Translations under genes and position numbers: made by a program
Shown here: positions 39,373 to 51,479 of the stretch, piece after piece
Layout: each line of letters starts with the position of its first letter
Position numbering within the stretch: position 1 is the stretch's first letter
Assembly: GCA_013399875.1 (NCBI GenBank)
Contig: VXAZ01008129.1
Coordinates: 598,170-662,169, forward strand
DNA from: Gymnorhina tibicen
Taxonomy: Eukaryota > Chordata > Aves > Passeriformes > Artamidae
Length of the DNA: 64,000 nucleotides
Direction: 5' to 3'
The notes under the pieces: model-generated
What the model was told of the DNA's origin: nothing
The model's database searches: none
Seen by the model: the letters and a program-made list of their open reading frames with translations, nothing else

Positions 39373-41688
39373 AATATGTTGTTATTAATCTGTAAGAGCA
39401 TTTTATTTAAGATGGCATCAGACTGTGCAGACACAAGCCATGTGAATTAAGGCTTCAAGTCAGACTCGAGTTCTGGCATCCCCTAATTGTTGGGTGTCAG
39501 TTCCCTTTCACACTTAAAAATTTCCAAATCAAATGTTTTGTATTGTGGTTTTCCGAGTTCCTTTCAAAACAAACAGCAGAAACCTGTTCCACTATGCACC
39601 ACGGAACTGACACCCTGAAATGGACAGCTGGCAACGGCTGGAGCCTGTGGATTCACCTGGCAGATCTCTGCCTTACACTTAGGTCTTTTAAATGAAGGAT
39701 CCCAATGGGCCAGACATCTGCTGGAAAGCTGAAGTCTTTGCTAGAGTGATTAGCAGATTATGATTGACAGTGAAAGGAAAGCTGAAATCTTGGTGCCGGT
39801 TCCAATGGCTACACACCTGTAATTTTTTCCAGTCTGTAATAATTCCAACGACTGGTCCAGCATCCTTTGTCCTTATCCCAAACTTTCCCATGCCAACAGT
39901 TCTCCATGGCTCTCCATGTGCCCCTTTGCTGATTTAGCTCTTTTCCCCCCCATCCTCTCTTCCCTTTGTAATGGTCTGTGTCCCCCAAACCTTACAGCAA
40001 GCACAGTGTTTCATTTCTGGTCCCAAATCTTCCAGCATCTTACCTCAGTTACTTTCCACACATTCCTGGCCCTTCATCTCAGTATCCCGTCTTGCCATCC
40101 TTCTGAGCCTGATTTCTCTCTCCTTCCTACTCAGTTCTAGCCTATTCCTCCACACCACCCAAATGCCCTCAGCAGCAGTCTGGACAGCAGAGGAGAAACT
40201 GTCTCCCAGGCCTCAGTTCCTCTCTTTGGTACTGGAAAACCACTACCAATCCTTTAAAGCAAGACCATATTTTTATGTCCCCAACCCAAATGCTGTCCTG
40301 TGTGAGATGCAGTTTTTCTTAGCCTGGGTAGATTTTCATACATCTGATGAAAAAGGAAGGTTCCTGGCCAACAGCGTGGTTATAAACAACATCTGCATGT
40401 AAATAATACCACAGCGATCACCTGGAGCATCTCCCAGCTGCGCAAAGCCAGCCTGCTGCTTTTCCTGGAGCGTGTTTCTCACCTGAGTTTTGACTGCTCT
40501 TATGAAATAAAAGCGTCATTAACAAACCCAAACACCTCTGAAATGTGCACTTTCAGAAGCTGTGTAATTAATAGTATCTCTGAAACTATAGCTTTAATGA
40601 AATTTATTTTAATTGAAAGGCAATTAGGCACTGTCTCCTTCCAGTGCACGTGTAGTTAACTAACTCTTGTTAGTATTACCCAGTTTTACTTGCAGAATGA
40701 AGCTCCTCTGTAGAATATTTCTCATCCCTGCAGAACCAGTAGGTTATTTCCTCAGTATTTTCCCTGGTCCTGCCACTGTTGTTTGAGGGGTTTTTTTAAT
40801 TAAAACATTGAGATAAGGAGATGTGGGGATTTTTTAGTAGTAGAACTGATTGCTTTATATTTGAAAAGGCTGTGCTTCAAAGACAGGTTTGTGGGAAAAC
40901 AGCTTCAGTTTTGCTTTCTCCGCTTTGGGTAAACCTGTGTAAGCCAGTGATACTGGGGGATAAAGTGTGACAAAGGATCTAATACCTGAGAGAGAACAGT
41001 GTGCCCTCTTAGACCCTCAAAAAGCTTAAATTTTATTCTTTACTGTAAGACCCAAGGAAGAAAAATGTTGCTAGTGGAACTGGTGCTCTTCTTCCTTCAG
41101 GAGAGGAAAACTGTGCTTGATAGAGGGATCCTAGCAGATGCTTACCTGGTCTGACTGACTTAAAATAATTTGCCTTGAGCCAAAGACATGCTCAAATGGA
41201 CTTGAAGAACATGGTATGGGTAGGTCAGTATTAAACTGAAGATCCCTTTTTTTCTCTATTGTTTCAGTTTCTCACTTGTCTCTGAAGCAAGATGAGACGG
41301 CTGGTTTACCTAAACAGCTAAAAAAGAGTCTAATAGTTTAAGCAGTTTCCTACATTTCTTCTAAAATTAGTATCTTGTACTCTGTGTTTCAAAACATGAT
41401 AGGAAACCTTTTTCCACCCTGGAAACATGCTAAGTGAGAACAGAGACTCCATGTGAGTTTCAGGAAGTATTCTTTGTGAAGGACTTTCCCTGCCTTCCGC
41501 TCTTTTGAAACCCATAAAAAAATTCCCATGGATATCAGTAGACCAAGATATTCTTGTGTGCCACATTTTAATAGCCAGGGATACTCACAGTAAATAAAAC
41601 TGGCAGTCCTGTAATTGTATAAAAAAGATGGAAATGTAATTCATAGTTAGTACCTTTCTAGCTTTGCTGTGTTTTCATAACTAAATGA

Positions 41689-41746
41689 ATCACAGAATCA
41701 CAGAATACCAGGTTGAAAGGGACTTCAAGGATCAACCAGCCCAGCC
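41689..41746 (-). mobile_element. Very short CR1 3' tail, antisense to NRXN1
   Basis: The sequence begins atcacagaatcacagaatacc, continues ggttgaaagggacttcaagg and fades after the cagcccagcc region. This is the reverse complement of a CR1 3' end including its octamer-type tail. Only about 60 bases remain, typical of extreme 5' truncation. Confidence 0.7.
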
Positions 41747-44061
41747 GAGTCTTAAAAGTGTCCAATGTTGATTGCAGTAATTTCTCTAACTTTATTAAGT
41801 TTTGCTAACAACAGTCTTAAAACATGTGATTAAATTGCAAAAAACCCCAAACCCCACAACAACAACAAAAAAGGCTATGCTAGCAGCTCAATGGTCAATT
41901 AAAGCAACTCCACTTCCCCAACAAAAACTCAAATTGTCAATTTTGAAGGCTTTAATAACGCTATGCCTGAGTTTTCTTAGATAAATACAAATGCAGCAAG
42001 ACTCATATTCCAAAAATTTGACAATCTTTGTACATGTGATTGGTAATACAGGAATATAAATTAAAAGATTTGCTATCACTGTTGTAATGTTGCCATTTAA
42101 TAAGCAGAGTCTCCCTCTGAGTTAATACGAAAAAGTCTCCACTGTGTTTTGTGAGTTTGGAATTAATGGAGACCAAAATGTTTACTTCAGCAAAAGAGAT
42201 GGCTAAAAATAAAATGATACCAGAAAATAAAAGCATAATGCCAGAAACATTTCCCTCGTACTTAGAGGCAGAATAATTTTCTCGCCTAGGAGAAGATAAT
42301 AGGATTGCATTTCATCAACCACATTCTATTCCATATATTTTAGGCTCAGTGCAAATGTAAAAACAAAACAAAAATCAAAGTGCATTTTTGTTGATCTTGT
42401 TGTGGAATGAACTATGATGTTTATGGGAGAGGAATATGGATGTTCTGAAAAGGATCTTGGAAAGAAAGCACCAGAGACTTTTAGAGTTCGCAGATTATCT
42501 GTCCCTTGTTTTCAACCTATTTTCATTACCTGGGGGAAATAAGGGTGAAACAGGTAAGCTGAAAAGTAGCACAGCTTCTTCTGCTCAGTATGATCCATGG
42601 CAGAACTATGTGTAATCGCAGAATGAAAATTAGCCAACGAGATTATTTCTGGAAACAGGAATGTTACACCACTGTGAATCTAAAAGTTAGATGAGAAAGG
42701 AGTAAGGCAGTGACTCACTCGTTCTTTATCCAAGCAGCCATGACTGCTTTCACAAATGGCACAGTATAAATAATAGACATTATGCAATTAGGTGCCAGTG
42801 GTTTGGTTACTGGCATGTTGCATAGCAATATCTGCCTTCAAGGGGTAAAGTCCAGTTTTGTGCCATGTCTCTTCATCTGTGCTTTTTCTCCAGCATGAGA
42901 GAAAAACTAGCATCGGGCTAGTTGTGCCTGCATCCTCATGTGGATTGTTCCAGGCTCTGGGGCAGACCAGGCTGAGGGGTCAGCCAGCAGTTCCCGAGGG
43001 CACAGAGAGGGTCCTGAGAGCAGGGAGTGAGCTCCCGTTTCCATCAGCCCCACTGCAGAAGGGAGGGAGAGGGCAGGATGGAGCAAAGGGAACAGTGTAC
43101 ATGTGGTAGGGAGCTCGTACGCTGCTTATTCCCAGCTAGCCACCCATCCCTAACATTTCCAGGAGGAGGGATAGAAGCAGTTTTGACTTTTTACTGTACC
43201 TATAGTTCTGCATCAGTCAGAAGCAAAACAATGTCGCATTGTTTTTTGGAAAGGAAGTCAAACCCTGTTCCGTTCATCTGGCACCGCAAAACAAATTTAG
43301 GTCCTAATCAATGCAAAGATATTCATGATGCTGACATGACTCCTCATGCTCAGGGTTTTATGACATGAGCTGGCCTTGATGTGAAGGGTGTGGAAGATGG
43401 AAAATTCACTGTCAATTGCAGCCAGCACTGCTTTGAAGCATTAGCCCAGCATTCATGGTAAACTTCAGTTGTTCCTTGATTCAAATATCAAATTACCTCA
43501 AAAAATTAACCTTCTTCTCCCATTCTTGGTACTCTGTCACTGTGTGGTGGGTGATTGCTCTGTGTCCAAGAACTACAGCTAGCGCAGGATCAGTTTGTTT
43601 CAAGAAGAGAAGTCCAAAATAACCCCTGCTGTTACACAGTGAGCATTCTGTTGTATATCTCCTTGTAAAGCCTTTAAATATGGAAGAGAGGCCAGTGAAA
43701 AAAGTATTAATGGAGATGTGTGCATTTTCATTAGTTACCCAGATGGGAGAAAAATGTGGAGGAAAAACAGTGGGATAATTTTCCAGGCAGCAAAAGGTTC
43801 AAAAGGGGACAAGAAATGTGACATTTTTAAATAAAATTAATATAGAAATTGGTTTTGGTCTACATCTGTGAAACTAGCATAATCCATATGTTGCAGGAGG
43901 TAAGGAACATGACCTGATAGGAAAATGTTTGGAATATTTTCTTATTTTTTAATTAGTAATACTTTAATTTTTAAAGATTAGTGCAGAGTGCTGCCTGACT
44001 ATCTGTCCAGGTAAAACATTGTAGTTTTGCCAACATGTGGATTTTCTCAGCTCTGCTTCTG

Positions 44062-44135
44062 CTTCTTTACAGATGAGACAAGTGACTCTAAGACTTGACC
44101 AAAGCAATTAACTTCAAATTCAGAGCTTAAAGGCA
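44062..44135 (-). repeat. Possible ancient MIR-like remnant, antisense
   Basis: ctttacagatgagacaagtg followed by cttgaccaaagcaatta resembles the reverse complement of the MIR core (TTTACAGATGAG..AAGTGACTTG..CCAAGG). Weak similarity. Confidence 0.3.
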
Positions 44136-46219
44136 CACGGTTTTGTTGACATTATTTTACTACAAATCCGTTTCTCAAATATATTCCATTATTTGTGGCG
44201 GTTTCGCCCACGAGAATTTAGATGTTCGGGTGGAGGAGGGTGGCTGGAGAAGTAACACAAATGCTGCTCTGTGTGGAATGAATACCATGGATTTTAAGGT
44301 TGCTGTGTGGAAAGATAAGCTGTCTGTCTGTAGAGAGGTGGAGGCCAGAAATTAGGTGACTCTGCTTTGCTGCGTGGAGCAGGTGTGCTCCCATCACTGC
44401 TGAGGTGCCCTGCAGGGCATCTGAGGCATCATCTTAAGCTTTTCACCTACACCTCTGAGTTTAATTTCTACAGCACTCATTTCACTGGCTGAGTTTCGGG
44501 GTTTTTTTTTTCTGTGAGAGGAACTTATTAATCAAGGCTTTTCCTTTCTCCCAGTGTCAAATGCTGACAATCCAAGAAATAACATGGTAGTATTAATTAG
44601 AGCAGAGCCAGTTTTGAGAAAGTGTTTCGATTTTCAGTTACTGTATTTCCACATTACAGGGTAATAACATGTCAGCAGTTAGCAAAAGATTTAATAAATA
44701 TTATGCATGTGCTTGAATTATTAGCATTTTAATACCCATGTCCAGAAATAACATTTTTCAGTAGCACGCTGCTGAGAATATACTTTTTGGATGTGGCTGG
44801 ACGAGCAGTAATTGATGCACATGTACTTGTTTGACCTATAGGAGGTTAAATACAATGTTAGAGGCAGCTGTCTAAACAGCAAATCATCTAGAGCTGATAT
44901 TACTGTTACATCACTATTGCCTCTTTCCCAGCAAACTGCCTCATGCAGTGGGAGGTTATTAACACCAGATGAGGAGTACACCTGATTAATGTGACACATT
45001 CGAGTTTCTTTCCACAACTGTCTCAATAACCAGTCACGAAGATCTGCTTCACACACCGAGAATTAAATTCAAATTATGCAGTCTTGGCTAGAAGATTGTG
45101 CAGTTAATCCCATCCTGAAAAATGAAATCTGAGTTTTCCCACGTGAAGTCTTTTGTGATTTTTCGTACCCTGTCGGTTTCTGCCAGCATTCTCATTGATT
45201 TAGGTTCCTTTATTCCTCCATTTAAATGGGAAAAAGGGGGGGAAAGGAATACATGCAAGGGATTCATTTTTGGGAAAGTCCTTCTCTGCCCCAGAAATTA
45301 ATGTGTCCAGTGCAAAAGTACAAAATGACTGCCCTAAGCTCCTTCTGTAGGTGTTGCATGAACCATATTTTTCACGGAAATTTTGCCACAGCTAATGAAG
45401 AAGACAGTAGTGTATATCTGTTGGGTTTCCAAAAGCTTTGTTTATACCCCGGTTCTAGCTGTAGACCCTTCTGCTAAACTGAAGCAGACCTTTATGTTTA
45501 AACATCACTTGTAGCTGCTTCTCTCTGAACTAAATTGCAAGTATTTGAATAAGCTTTGTTTTCAGGAGGAAAGCAGAGATGATAATTAAGCATTACAGAA
45601 AAAGGGGAAAAGAAAACTAGAGGTTTAATTTCCTAGTCCTGCATCTGAAAGTATGTTTTCGAGCAGTCATTTGCTAACAGTCATTGTATTCTTACCCATT
45701 AATCTTCACATAATCATGTCTCTTGGTATCAACTCCCTTGTACCCTGGCCCTCCCCTTTTGCTGCCTCGTCTCCTTTTGCTCCCATGACCTCACCAATAA
45801 TTTTTCACTTCCTTTGTTACTTCCCCTCCCAACACAACCATGCTTCATCCTCCCATGCCTTGACCGTGCCCTTGGTCCTAACCATTGGTGCTGCCTGCCT
45901 CTCTCTGTGCCACCCTTGCCTGTCTTCGTGTCTGCGCTCGGCAGACGGTTCCAAACACATGGAGTTTCCTCGGAGAGGCTTTGCAGTCTCGGCAGTGCTC
46001 GCCAGGCACCATCTGTTCCCAGTATCTCCTTGGCCAGTCGTGGGCTCCTGCCTGGCTTTCCTGTGCCTGCTTTCTTTCTGACCTTCCTTCCTTCTCTATG
46101 GGAGCATAATTTTGGGAAATGTGCTAGATCAGAGCCTGTGTAACCGCCAGCACCTCTCAGTAGCATCCTCACCTGACCCTTCTCATCCTCTGCTCGCTCT
46201 CACACTCGTTTGTTGTCCA

Positions 46220-46345
46220 AAATCAAACTCTAAGCTCCTCAGAGCATAACCTTTGCCTTCCAGCTGCCTTTAGCACCAGGCACAACAGCAGTGGCCTCTG
46301 GTATCTTTCAGCACCAAAGCCGTACAAATAAATGAGAGTAATTCT
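46220..46345 (+). repeat. Ancient amniote repeat tail
   Basis: taagctcctcagagcataac, then tttagcaccaggcacaac, and finally gtacaaataaatgagagtaa follow the order of an old amniote interspersed-repeat tail (TAAGCTCCTTGGGGC..CTAGCAC..ACAAATAAATAATAA) also reminiscent of L2 3' ends. The pyrimidine-rich 45.7-46.2 kb segment before it may be the body of the same element. Confidence 0.4.
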
Positions 46346-49300
46346 GAATTACACAGTTGAAGTTCTCATCTAAAATAATTTAAAGAGTAGTCACAAGGGA
46401 TTGTGCTGGTTATAATTCATATAATAATTTAGGACTGCTAGTTTTTAGCTATTGTGTAATTTGGATTTACTTGCAGTTCTCATTGGATAAAGTATATTAT
46501 TGAACAAGAAAGGAATAAACTATATTCAGAGTAGCTGTAGGGTGCTATGATTTAAAAGAGAGCTGGTGCCGTACTACAGTAGAAAATATGCAGGATCCAT
46601 TATACTGTTAATGAATGCACAGCTCAGATTGGTGATTTAATTTTTAGGTCATATTTCTCTAGTACCCTCAGGTATAGCAGACTTCATATACAGAAACTGA
46701 GTAAGTTGGTGTGTATTTAATCTCAGTCATGCAAAAAAATGAATAATAATGAAAAATTACTTTCTTGTGTTGTTTATTCATTTGCAATTATTTCTTTTAA
46801 TGACATAGCATTCAAAGAGCACTATTAGAAGGGCACAGCCATATTTTCTGGTACTAGTTTTGAATCAGTGACAGTAACCTTTGAGGCAGCTTGATATTTG
46901 TCCATAGCTACAGACTGTCACTGTATTTAAGCCATGACTACAGCATCATTTCCTCATCTGGCCAGGAGCTTTCTTGAAATAGTCACCATTTCCATCCTCA
47001 GGCAAGGTGGCAGATTGGTGATATTTTAAACTGTCTGTTGGCTGAGAGACAAATCCGAAATTTATTTTTGCAAGCAGACGTAACTGATGTAAGTAAGACC
47101 TATTCCTGCAGGGGCCACACCCCTGAATAGTTGTCAGAACCAACATTCTGCAGTGACTTCTAGTTTTAATAAATGTGGGATTTTTTTGGATCCTTTTTTT
47201 TTTATAGCCATGTTAATTGTAAGCTTTTTCTACCACAGTTTTTTGATACGTGTACAGATGTCCAACTTTTCAAGAATGCACATTTTACAGTGGACTGCAT
47301 CTTAAATCTCACAGTCATAGCTGCAAATTGAATCTGAAAAATCTGTGAAAATACACAAAGAAAAGAAGAAGCAATTAAAAGAAATTCTGTCTGACCTTTT
47401 ACATGTACACCTGCTATTTTAAATTTTTTTTAATCTCTTACCACTGGAGTATCACTTCTTAAATGAATTTGAACAAGTCACCCAAGAGACATTCTAATCC
47501 GATCGTGTATGATGATGATACCGGTTGGATGTTATCCTATTAGGCACTCACTGTAAATAAGGGATTTTCCACTGACTTTTAAATCCTTGATTAATGAGAA
47601 TGCTTGAAGCAGTGTCCTGTAAATTAGCCATAGTGCTAGCAACAATGGCAATCCACTTAGGAGAACTGATTTGTTTTAAATCTTCCCATCCAAGTTAAAA
47701 AGCATGAGGAAAAGATAATGTTCAGTAAGTAAAACACATTACTCTATCTTGCATTATTTATCTGCACCCCACGGCTGTCTGACACCTTTAGGTCTAAGTT
47801 CTGCTCTCTCTTCAGGTAAATTCCCGTCAGAGCTCTTCTGGAGAAAGAACTCCAGAAAGTAACTGCCCCACAGTATTTAATTTATGTATTCTTTATATTC
47901 TCTAGTGTTTTAGCTAATTCTGAATCCCATTTTGAATTCTGTTAAACAGACCAATGGCTTTCATTTGTAGTTTGGTCACTGGCATCTCATGTGCCTTCCA
48001 CAGCTCCTTTGCCCTTTTTTCTGATAAAAATATGTACGAGTAGCAGCAAAGAGATATTTGGATTTGGGGAAAGGGGAGAATGGGGGAAGGTTGTGACACA
48101 TCTTTTAATTGATGCTTAAACTCGAATCCTTCCTGACATATTTTTCTGAAGAAAAACACTTTTCACATCATCTTATCACTTTGCTTCTTATTCGACTACT
48201 GATACTTGATTTATTGCTTGAAAGAAAATTAGTTTTATACCATGTATTGACTTTGAAACATACATTACTTCCTTTAATATTCTGAGATATTAATGAGGTC
48301 TTTCTTGACATGCTATATTCTCATTTATTTAAGGTATTCTTTGGGAGTGTACCCATAATATGCAAGCATTTTTATCATTCAAGAACAACCCTTTCTTCTT
48401 GTAGAAGTGTGAATACTCTTTCTTATAGATTGGAATTAGTGTCACTTTATAAAGACGGTTTTGACACTCTCTTATAAGTAACTCAGCAAAGTTACTCAGC
48501 CTTTAAGATACTTAAAGTGTATTATTTTTCTGGTAATTTTGAATTAGCAGAATTTTGAATGTACTGCAAACTGTGCAAAAAAGTAGAGTTACCTAGAGTC
48601 TTACCATGCTGTCCTATATCAAGAGTAATCAAAGACACTGCAACAATCCCGTAAGTCTATGTGATCATTTCTTCTCAGGTCACTCAAGTTACAAGGGTGA
48701 CTCATCTGTGCATGTACCAAAGCACCCCTAATCAAACTTCCAGTTAGACCACTAAGTCTGAGACCATTTCTTGCTGTAGCTATTGTGTATGCACATGATC
48801 CTCTCTGTTTAATGGTATTTGTGTAGAGTTCCTCAGTGATCCATTGGTAAACATTGCAGAATTCTGGCTACAGGTCATAAAAGTATAGTCTTGTCCAGTG
48901 TTGTGGGTAGGAGGGAAAATTTGACACCGTGGCTTCACTGACCAAATTGAAACTCTTTGGGAGATGCATGTTACTTACTATGTTTTTATACTTAATAGTT
49001 GTGGGGTTTACAGTAGAGATATTTTCTCCTGGGCAGACTTTGTTGGTTACTTGGTTATTTTTTCTTTATATTCTTTATATTCCTTATGGATTTTTTAATT
49101 TTAAAAAAAGGGTAATTTTCCTCAAAGAGACTAAGATACTGGTTTTCAAGCTTAAATGGTTGTCATCTGGGGAAAAAAATGGACATTGGACATTCAAGAG
49201 GATGTTTGCAGCTGGCTTTTGTTCCAATTTTGGTTTTCAACCATGGTAGGAAGAAAGGACAACTAGAATGCTTTTCTGGGGTCTTTTTAAATTTTGCAAA

Positions 49301-49436
49301 TCTGCCAGTAATTCTGGCAGTATTTCAGATTTACAGTTGTTTCCTCTAGCTACAAATTTTCTCAGCTATAAGGAAAGATAGTTTTTGTGATTATGGCATC
49401 CAAACATAGCTGTTGTGTATAGCCTTTTTGATTACC

Positions 49437-49560
49437 TTCAGCAAGTTACTTCATTCTGTTATGCCTCAGTCTTTTACCTATAAAATATATTATTATTATA
49501 ACGGGCTTTTCTTTGTTATGCCTCACATATTAATGAATGTATTCCTGTATCACTTTCCTA
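49437..49560 (+). repeat. Ancient MIR/CORE-SINE-like remnant
   Basis: The order cagcaagttacttcattctg, atgcctcagtcttttacctat, aaaatatattattatt and attaatgaatg resembles the 3' half of MIR-type SINEs (CAAGTTACTTAA..CTCAGTTT..CTGTAAAATG..GATAATAAT). It is highly diverged, so this is a by-eye match only. Confidence 0.4.
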
Positions 49561-50380
49561 CTTCAGAGAAGTGCTGAAAGCTTATATTCATTAATATTCT
49601 TGAAGCGTGACAAAATAAAGCCTATTACTGTAATACGCTCCGCTTTAAAACTCTGGTTAGAATAATAATGATAAACAACATTGGTTAGCCTTTGGTCCTG
49701 CTGCACAGAAATAAAATTTTTACATCTTCAGATTTAAACTGATGAAGGAAAACTTTCATGCGTTTTATTTCCCTCCTCTATACTCACGGAGAGATAAAGG
49801 AAGAAAGTTTCACATTCACTGAAATGGGCTGTTGGCATATTTATCACACAGGAATCCGAGAATGGGTTTTGCGTTCTATGTCCTTAGCCTCTTGTTTCAA
49901 TATGATGCATTATTTTATTCTCTCCATGTATTTCCTTCGGTGAGGTGAACAGAAGCTTGAAATGGACAGTTATGAAACGTCCTGCCCATAAGAAAAGCTT
50001 CTTTCTAACCTCTTTAGTAATTTCTTGAGAAATGACCAGGTGCATGACAGTTTATTTTTCCCCGCTATTATTTCCCTGAATTACTGTAGAAGTTCTTATT
50101 ACATTTCTAAATGACTGTTCTCAGAGGTGGCTTGAAAAGATATTAATTTCTTCAGGTTCAGACTGATTGATTGCCTCAGTGTTTCATTGAATATCTCCTT
50201 GTTCTTGCACAGTAAGAACCAGTAGATAGGAATTCCCCAGTTCTTCTATTTATGGTGTGTTATACCACACATCCCCTGGTTTGTCTCCTTTGTCTTGATT
50301 TATTTGATTTCTTTCTACAAAAAATTGTCCAAATGCATTTTGGCCCTTGGACCTAAACATAGCACTTACACAATATTTAA

Positions 50381-50421
50381 CTTATTTAAGAAAATAAGAC
50401 ATTTTCACTTATTTAAGAAAA
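50381..50421. repeat. 27-bp-period near-duplicate
   Basis: cttatttaagaaaa occurs at 50381-50394 and again at 50408-50421, about 0.6 kb upstream of the stalk exon. No function is apparent. Confidence 0.6.
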
Positions 50422-50529
50422 CAGCATAATAATTTCTAGCATGTATACATTTATTATTATTTTCTTTCCTTGACTTTCTTTTCATTAAATAGTTTTCAGC
50501 TCAGTAAGAGACATGTTTGCTTCTTTTCC

Positions 50530-50543
50530 TTTTTTTTTTTTTT
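50530..50543. repeat. T14 homopolymer upstream of the stalk exon
   Basis: Fourteen T residues inside a pyrimidine-rich stretch followed by ggactctacag, a decoy-acceptor-like arrangement nearly 0.5 kb upstream of the true acceptor. Confidence 0.7.
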
Positions 50544-50995
50544 GGACTCTACAGCTGAGAAAGCAAGTGCAGTTAATGGAGAAAACATCACTACATTTAT
50601 AATAGTTTTAACAGCTGCACTGCAGGCAGTTCATTATTTTGACTTGTTTTTTAATGCCCTCAGTGTTCTCAGTAATATCAAAGTAGAGATATTAGAGATA
50701 AAGAGGGAAGACCAGCAGCCTCAATATACATATTCTGTCCTTCTACTTTCTGTCCTTATTACAAAAAAATATTAAAATGTGCAAGCGCCCACACTGGATA
50801 TCTAACACAGCTCTAAAACCTGACAAGTGCAAATTGAAAAGCAAAGTCCCATTAATACAGAGTTGGAGAGTGTCACTGCACCATTACACTTTAAGTCTGG
50901 AATGCTCTGGGCCTTGCATAAATTCAGAAAAAAAAAAAAAGAAGGCATGCTGGTGAGAATCTTACGACATGTTCAGCCAATTCAAGTATGCCTAT

Positions 50996-51017
50996 CTGAC
51001 TCTTATTTTCTTTGCAG
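50996..51017 (+). promoter_or_regulatory. NRXN1: Branch point candidate and 3' splice acceptor of the stalk exon
   Basis: A yTnAy-type branch candidate, ctgac, lies at 50996-51000 with its A at 50999, 19 bases before the exon. It is followed by the pyrimidine-rich tcttattttctttgcag ending in AG at 51016-51017. This is a normally spaced acceptor and supports the exon start at 51018. The branch assignment is by motif only. Confidence 0.8.
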
Positions 51018-51105
51018 ACTACAGATGACATCCTGGTGGCCTCGGCTGAATGTCCTAGCGATGATGAGGACATCGATCCCTGTGAGCCAAGCTCAGGTGG
51101 GTTAG
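51018..51105 (+). CDS. NRXN1: Neurexin-1 stalk exon with splice site 5 (shared by alpha, beta, gamma)
   Basis: The exon encodes [17 protein letters not shown] followed by DIDPCEPSS and an optional GGL, part of the extracellular juxtamembrane stalk of the presynaptic adhesion protein neurexin-1. The [11 protein letters not shown] ending fits NRXN1; the NRXN3 paralogue has DEDFVECEPST here. The acceptor is tttgcag|ACT with a pyrimidine-rich tract. There are two donors: CTCAG|gtgggt (exon end 51096, 79 nt) and TTAG|gttagt (exon end 51105, 88 nt). Both leave phase 1, so the next exon reads on in either case with or without Gly-Gly-Leu. The two Cys residues and the acidic run match the family. Upstream partners are the gamma leader at 16865-16897 or, in alpha/beta, an exon left of the window. 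The downstream partner, encoding the transmembrane and cytoplasmic tail, lies right of the window. Reading through the distal donor meets TAG at 51108-51110. Confidence 0.96.
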
Positions 51106-51111
51106 GTTAGT
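51097..51111 (+). promoter_or_regulatory. NRXN1: Twin 5' splice donors of splice site 5
   Basis: Two GT donors nine bases apart can end the stalk exon: gtgggt at 51097-51102 and gttagt at 51106-51111. Distal use adds codons GGT GGG TTA (GGL). Both leave one base of a split codon, so frame is kept. This corresponds to the known GGL-plus and GGL-minus variants of neurexin-1 at splice site 5. Which donor is stronger cannot be settled by eye. Confidence 0.88.
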
Positions 51112-51145
51112 CAACTTTTTTTATTACTTTCTTTTATTTCATATC

Positions 51146-51151
51146 TGCATG
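51146..51151 (+). promoter_or_regulatory. TGCATG (RBFOX-type) element downstream of splice site 5
   Basis: TGCATG lies 41 bases after the distal donor of the stalk exon, and a GCATG lies upstream at 50945-50949. TGCATG is the binding motif of the neuronal RBFOX splicing factors, which generally promote use of the exon when bound just downstream. That it acts here is inference. Confidence 0.4.
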
Positions 51152-51479
51152 CTGCAGTCCCCCAGAGACCCAACTAGCATGACAGTCCTTTCATGCATCA
51201 CAAGGAGAGGTTGAACTGGGGCCTTTCTAGACCTTATCAGAGAGGGAGGGAGAGTTTGCTCCAAGACATCGGATGGGATGTCATCATATGTCATGATCTG
51301 AGCAAAGATATGGCTTGGCTGAGGACCTGAGGATGGACTAGGAGGGGCATTTTAGGGCCCCTGCAGATGTCATAAAGAAGGTACAACTTCATTTAGCAGG
51401 AAGGTGTTGCTATTGTTAATGCCTTAATCATTGCCCTAAATAAGATAAAAGTATCATATTTAGAATGTCGTGTTATGTC

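Larger units (their letters stand above)
16898..51017 (+). other. NRXN1: NRXN1 intron between gamma leader exon and stalk exon
   Basis: This 34.1-kb intron starts at gtagct and ends at tttgcag. No other exon with a recognisable protein was found in it on either strand. It holds a second CpG-rich patch (22661-22798), microsatellites and homopolymers (listed separately), a local 51-bp duplication near 24977, one short CR1 tail at 41689, and weak traces of ancient repeats at 39299, 44062, 46220 and 49437. The remainder is AT-rich unique sequence. For alpha and beta transcripts it is only the 3' part of a longer intron that also includes everything left of it in this window. Confidence 0.85.

Noticed and set aside
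39916..40402. Overlapping plus-strand frames of 74 and 143 codons
   Set aside because: Pyrimidine-rich sequence with few stops; no domain or splice logic.
45653..46172. Overlapping open frames of 142 (plus) and 147 (minus) codons
   Set aside because: Long frames on both strands reflect the C/T-biased composition. The residues are low-complexity Pro/Ser/Leu or Arg/Gly/Lys and match no family.
50530..50570. T14 tract followed by ctctacag as an exon acceptor
   Set aside because: The frame after it shows no neurexin sequence and no sensible donor; the true acceptor is at 51017.
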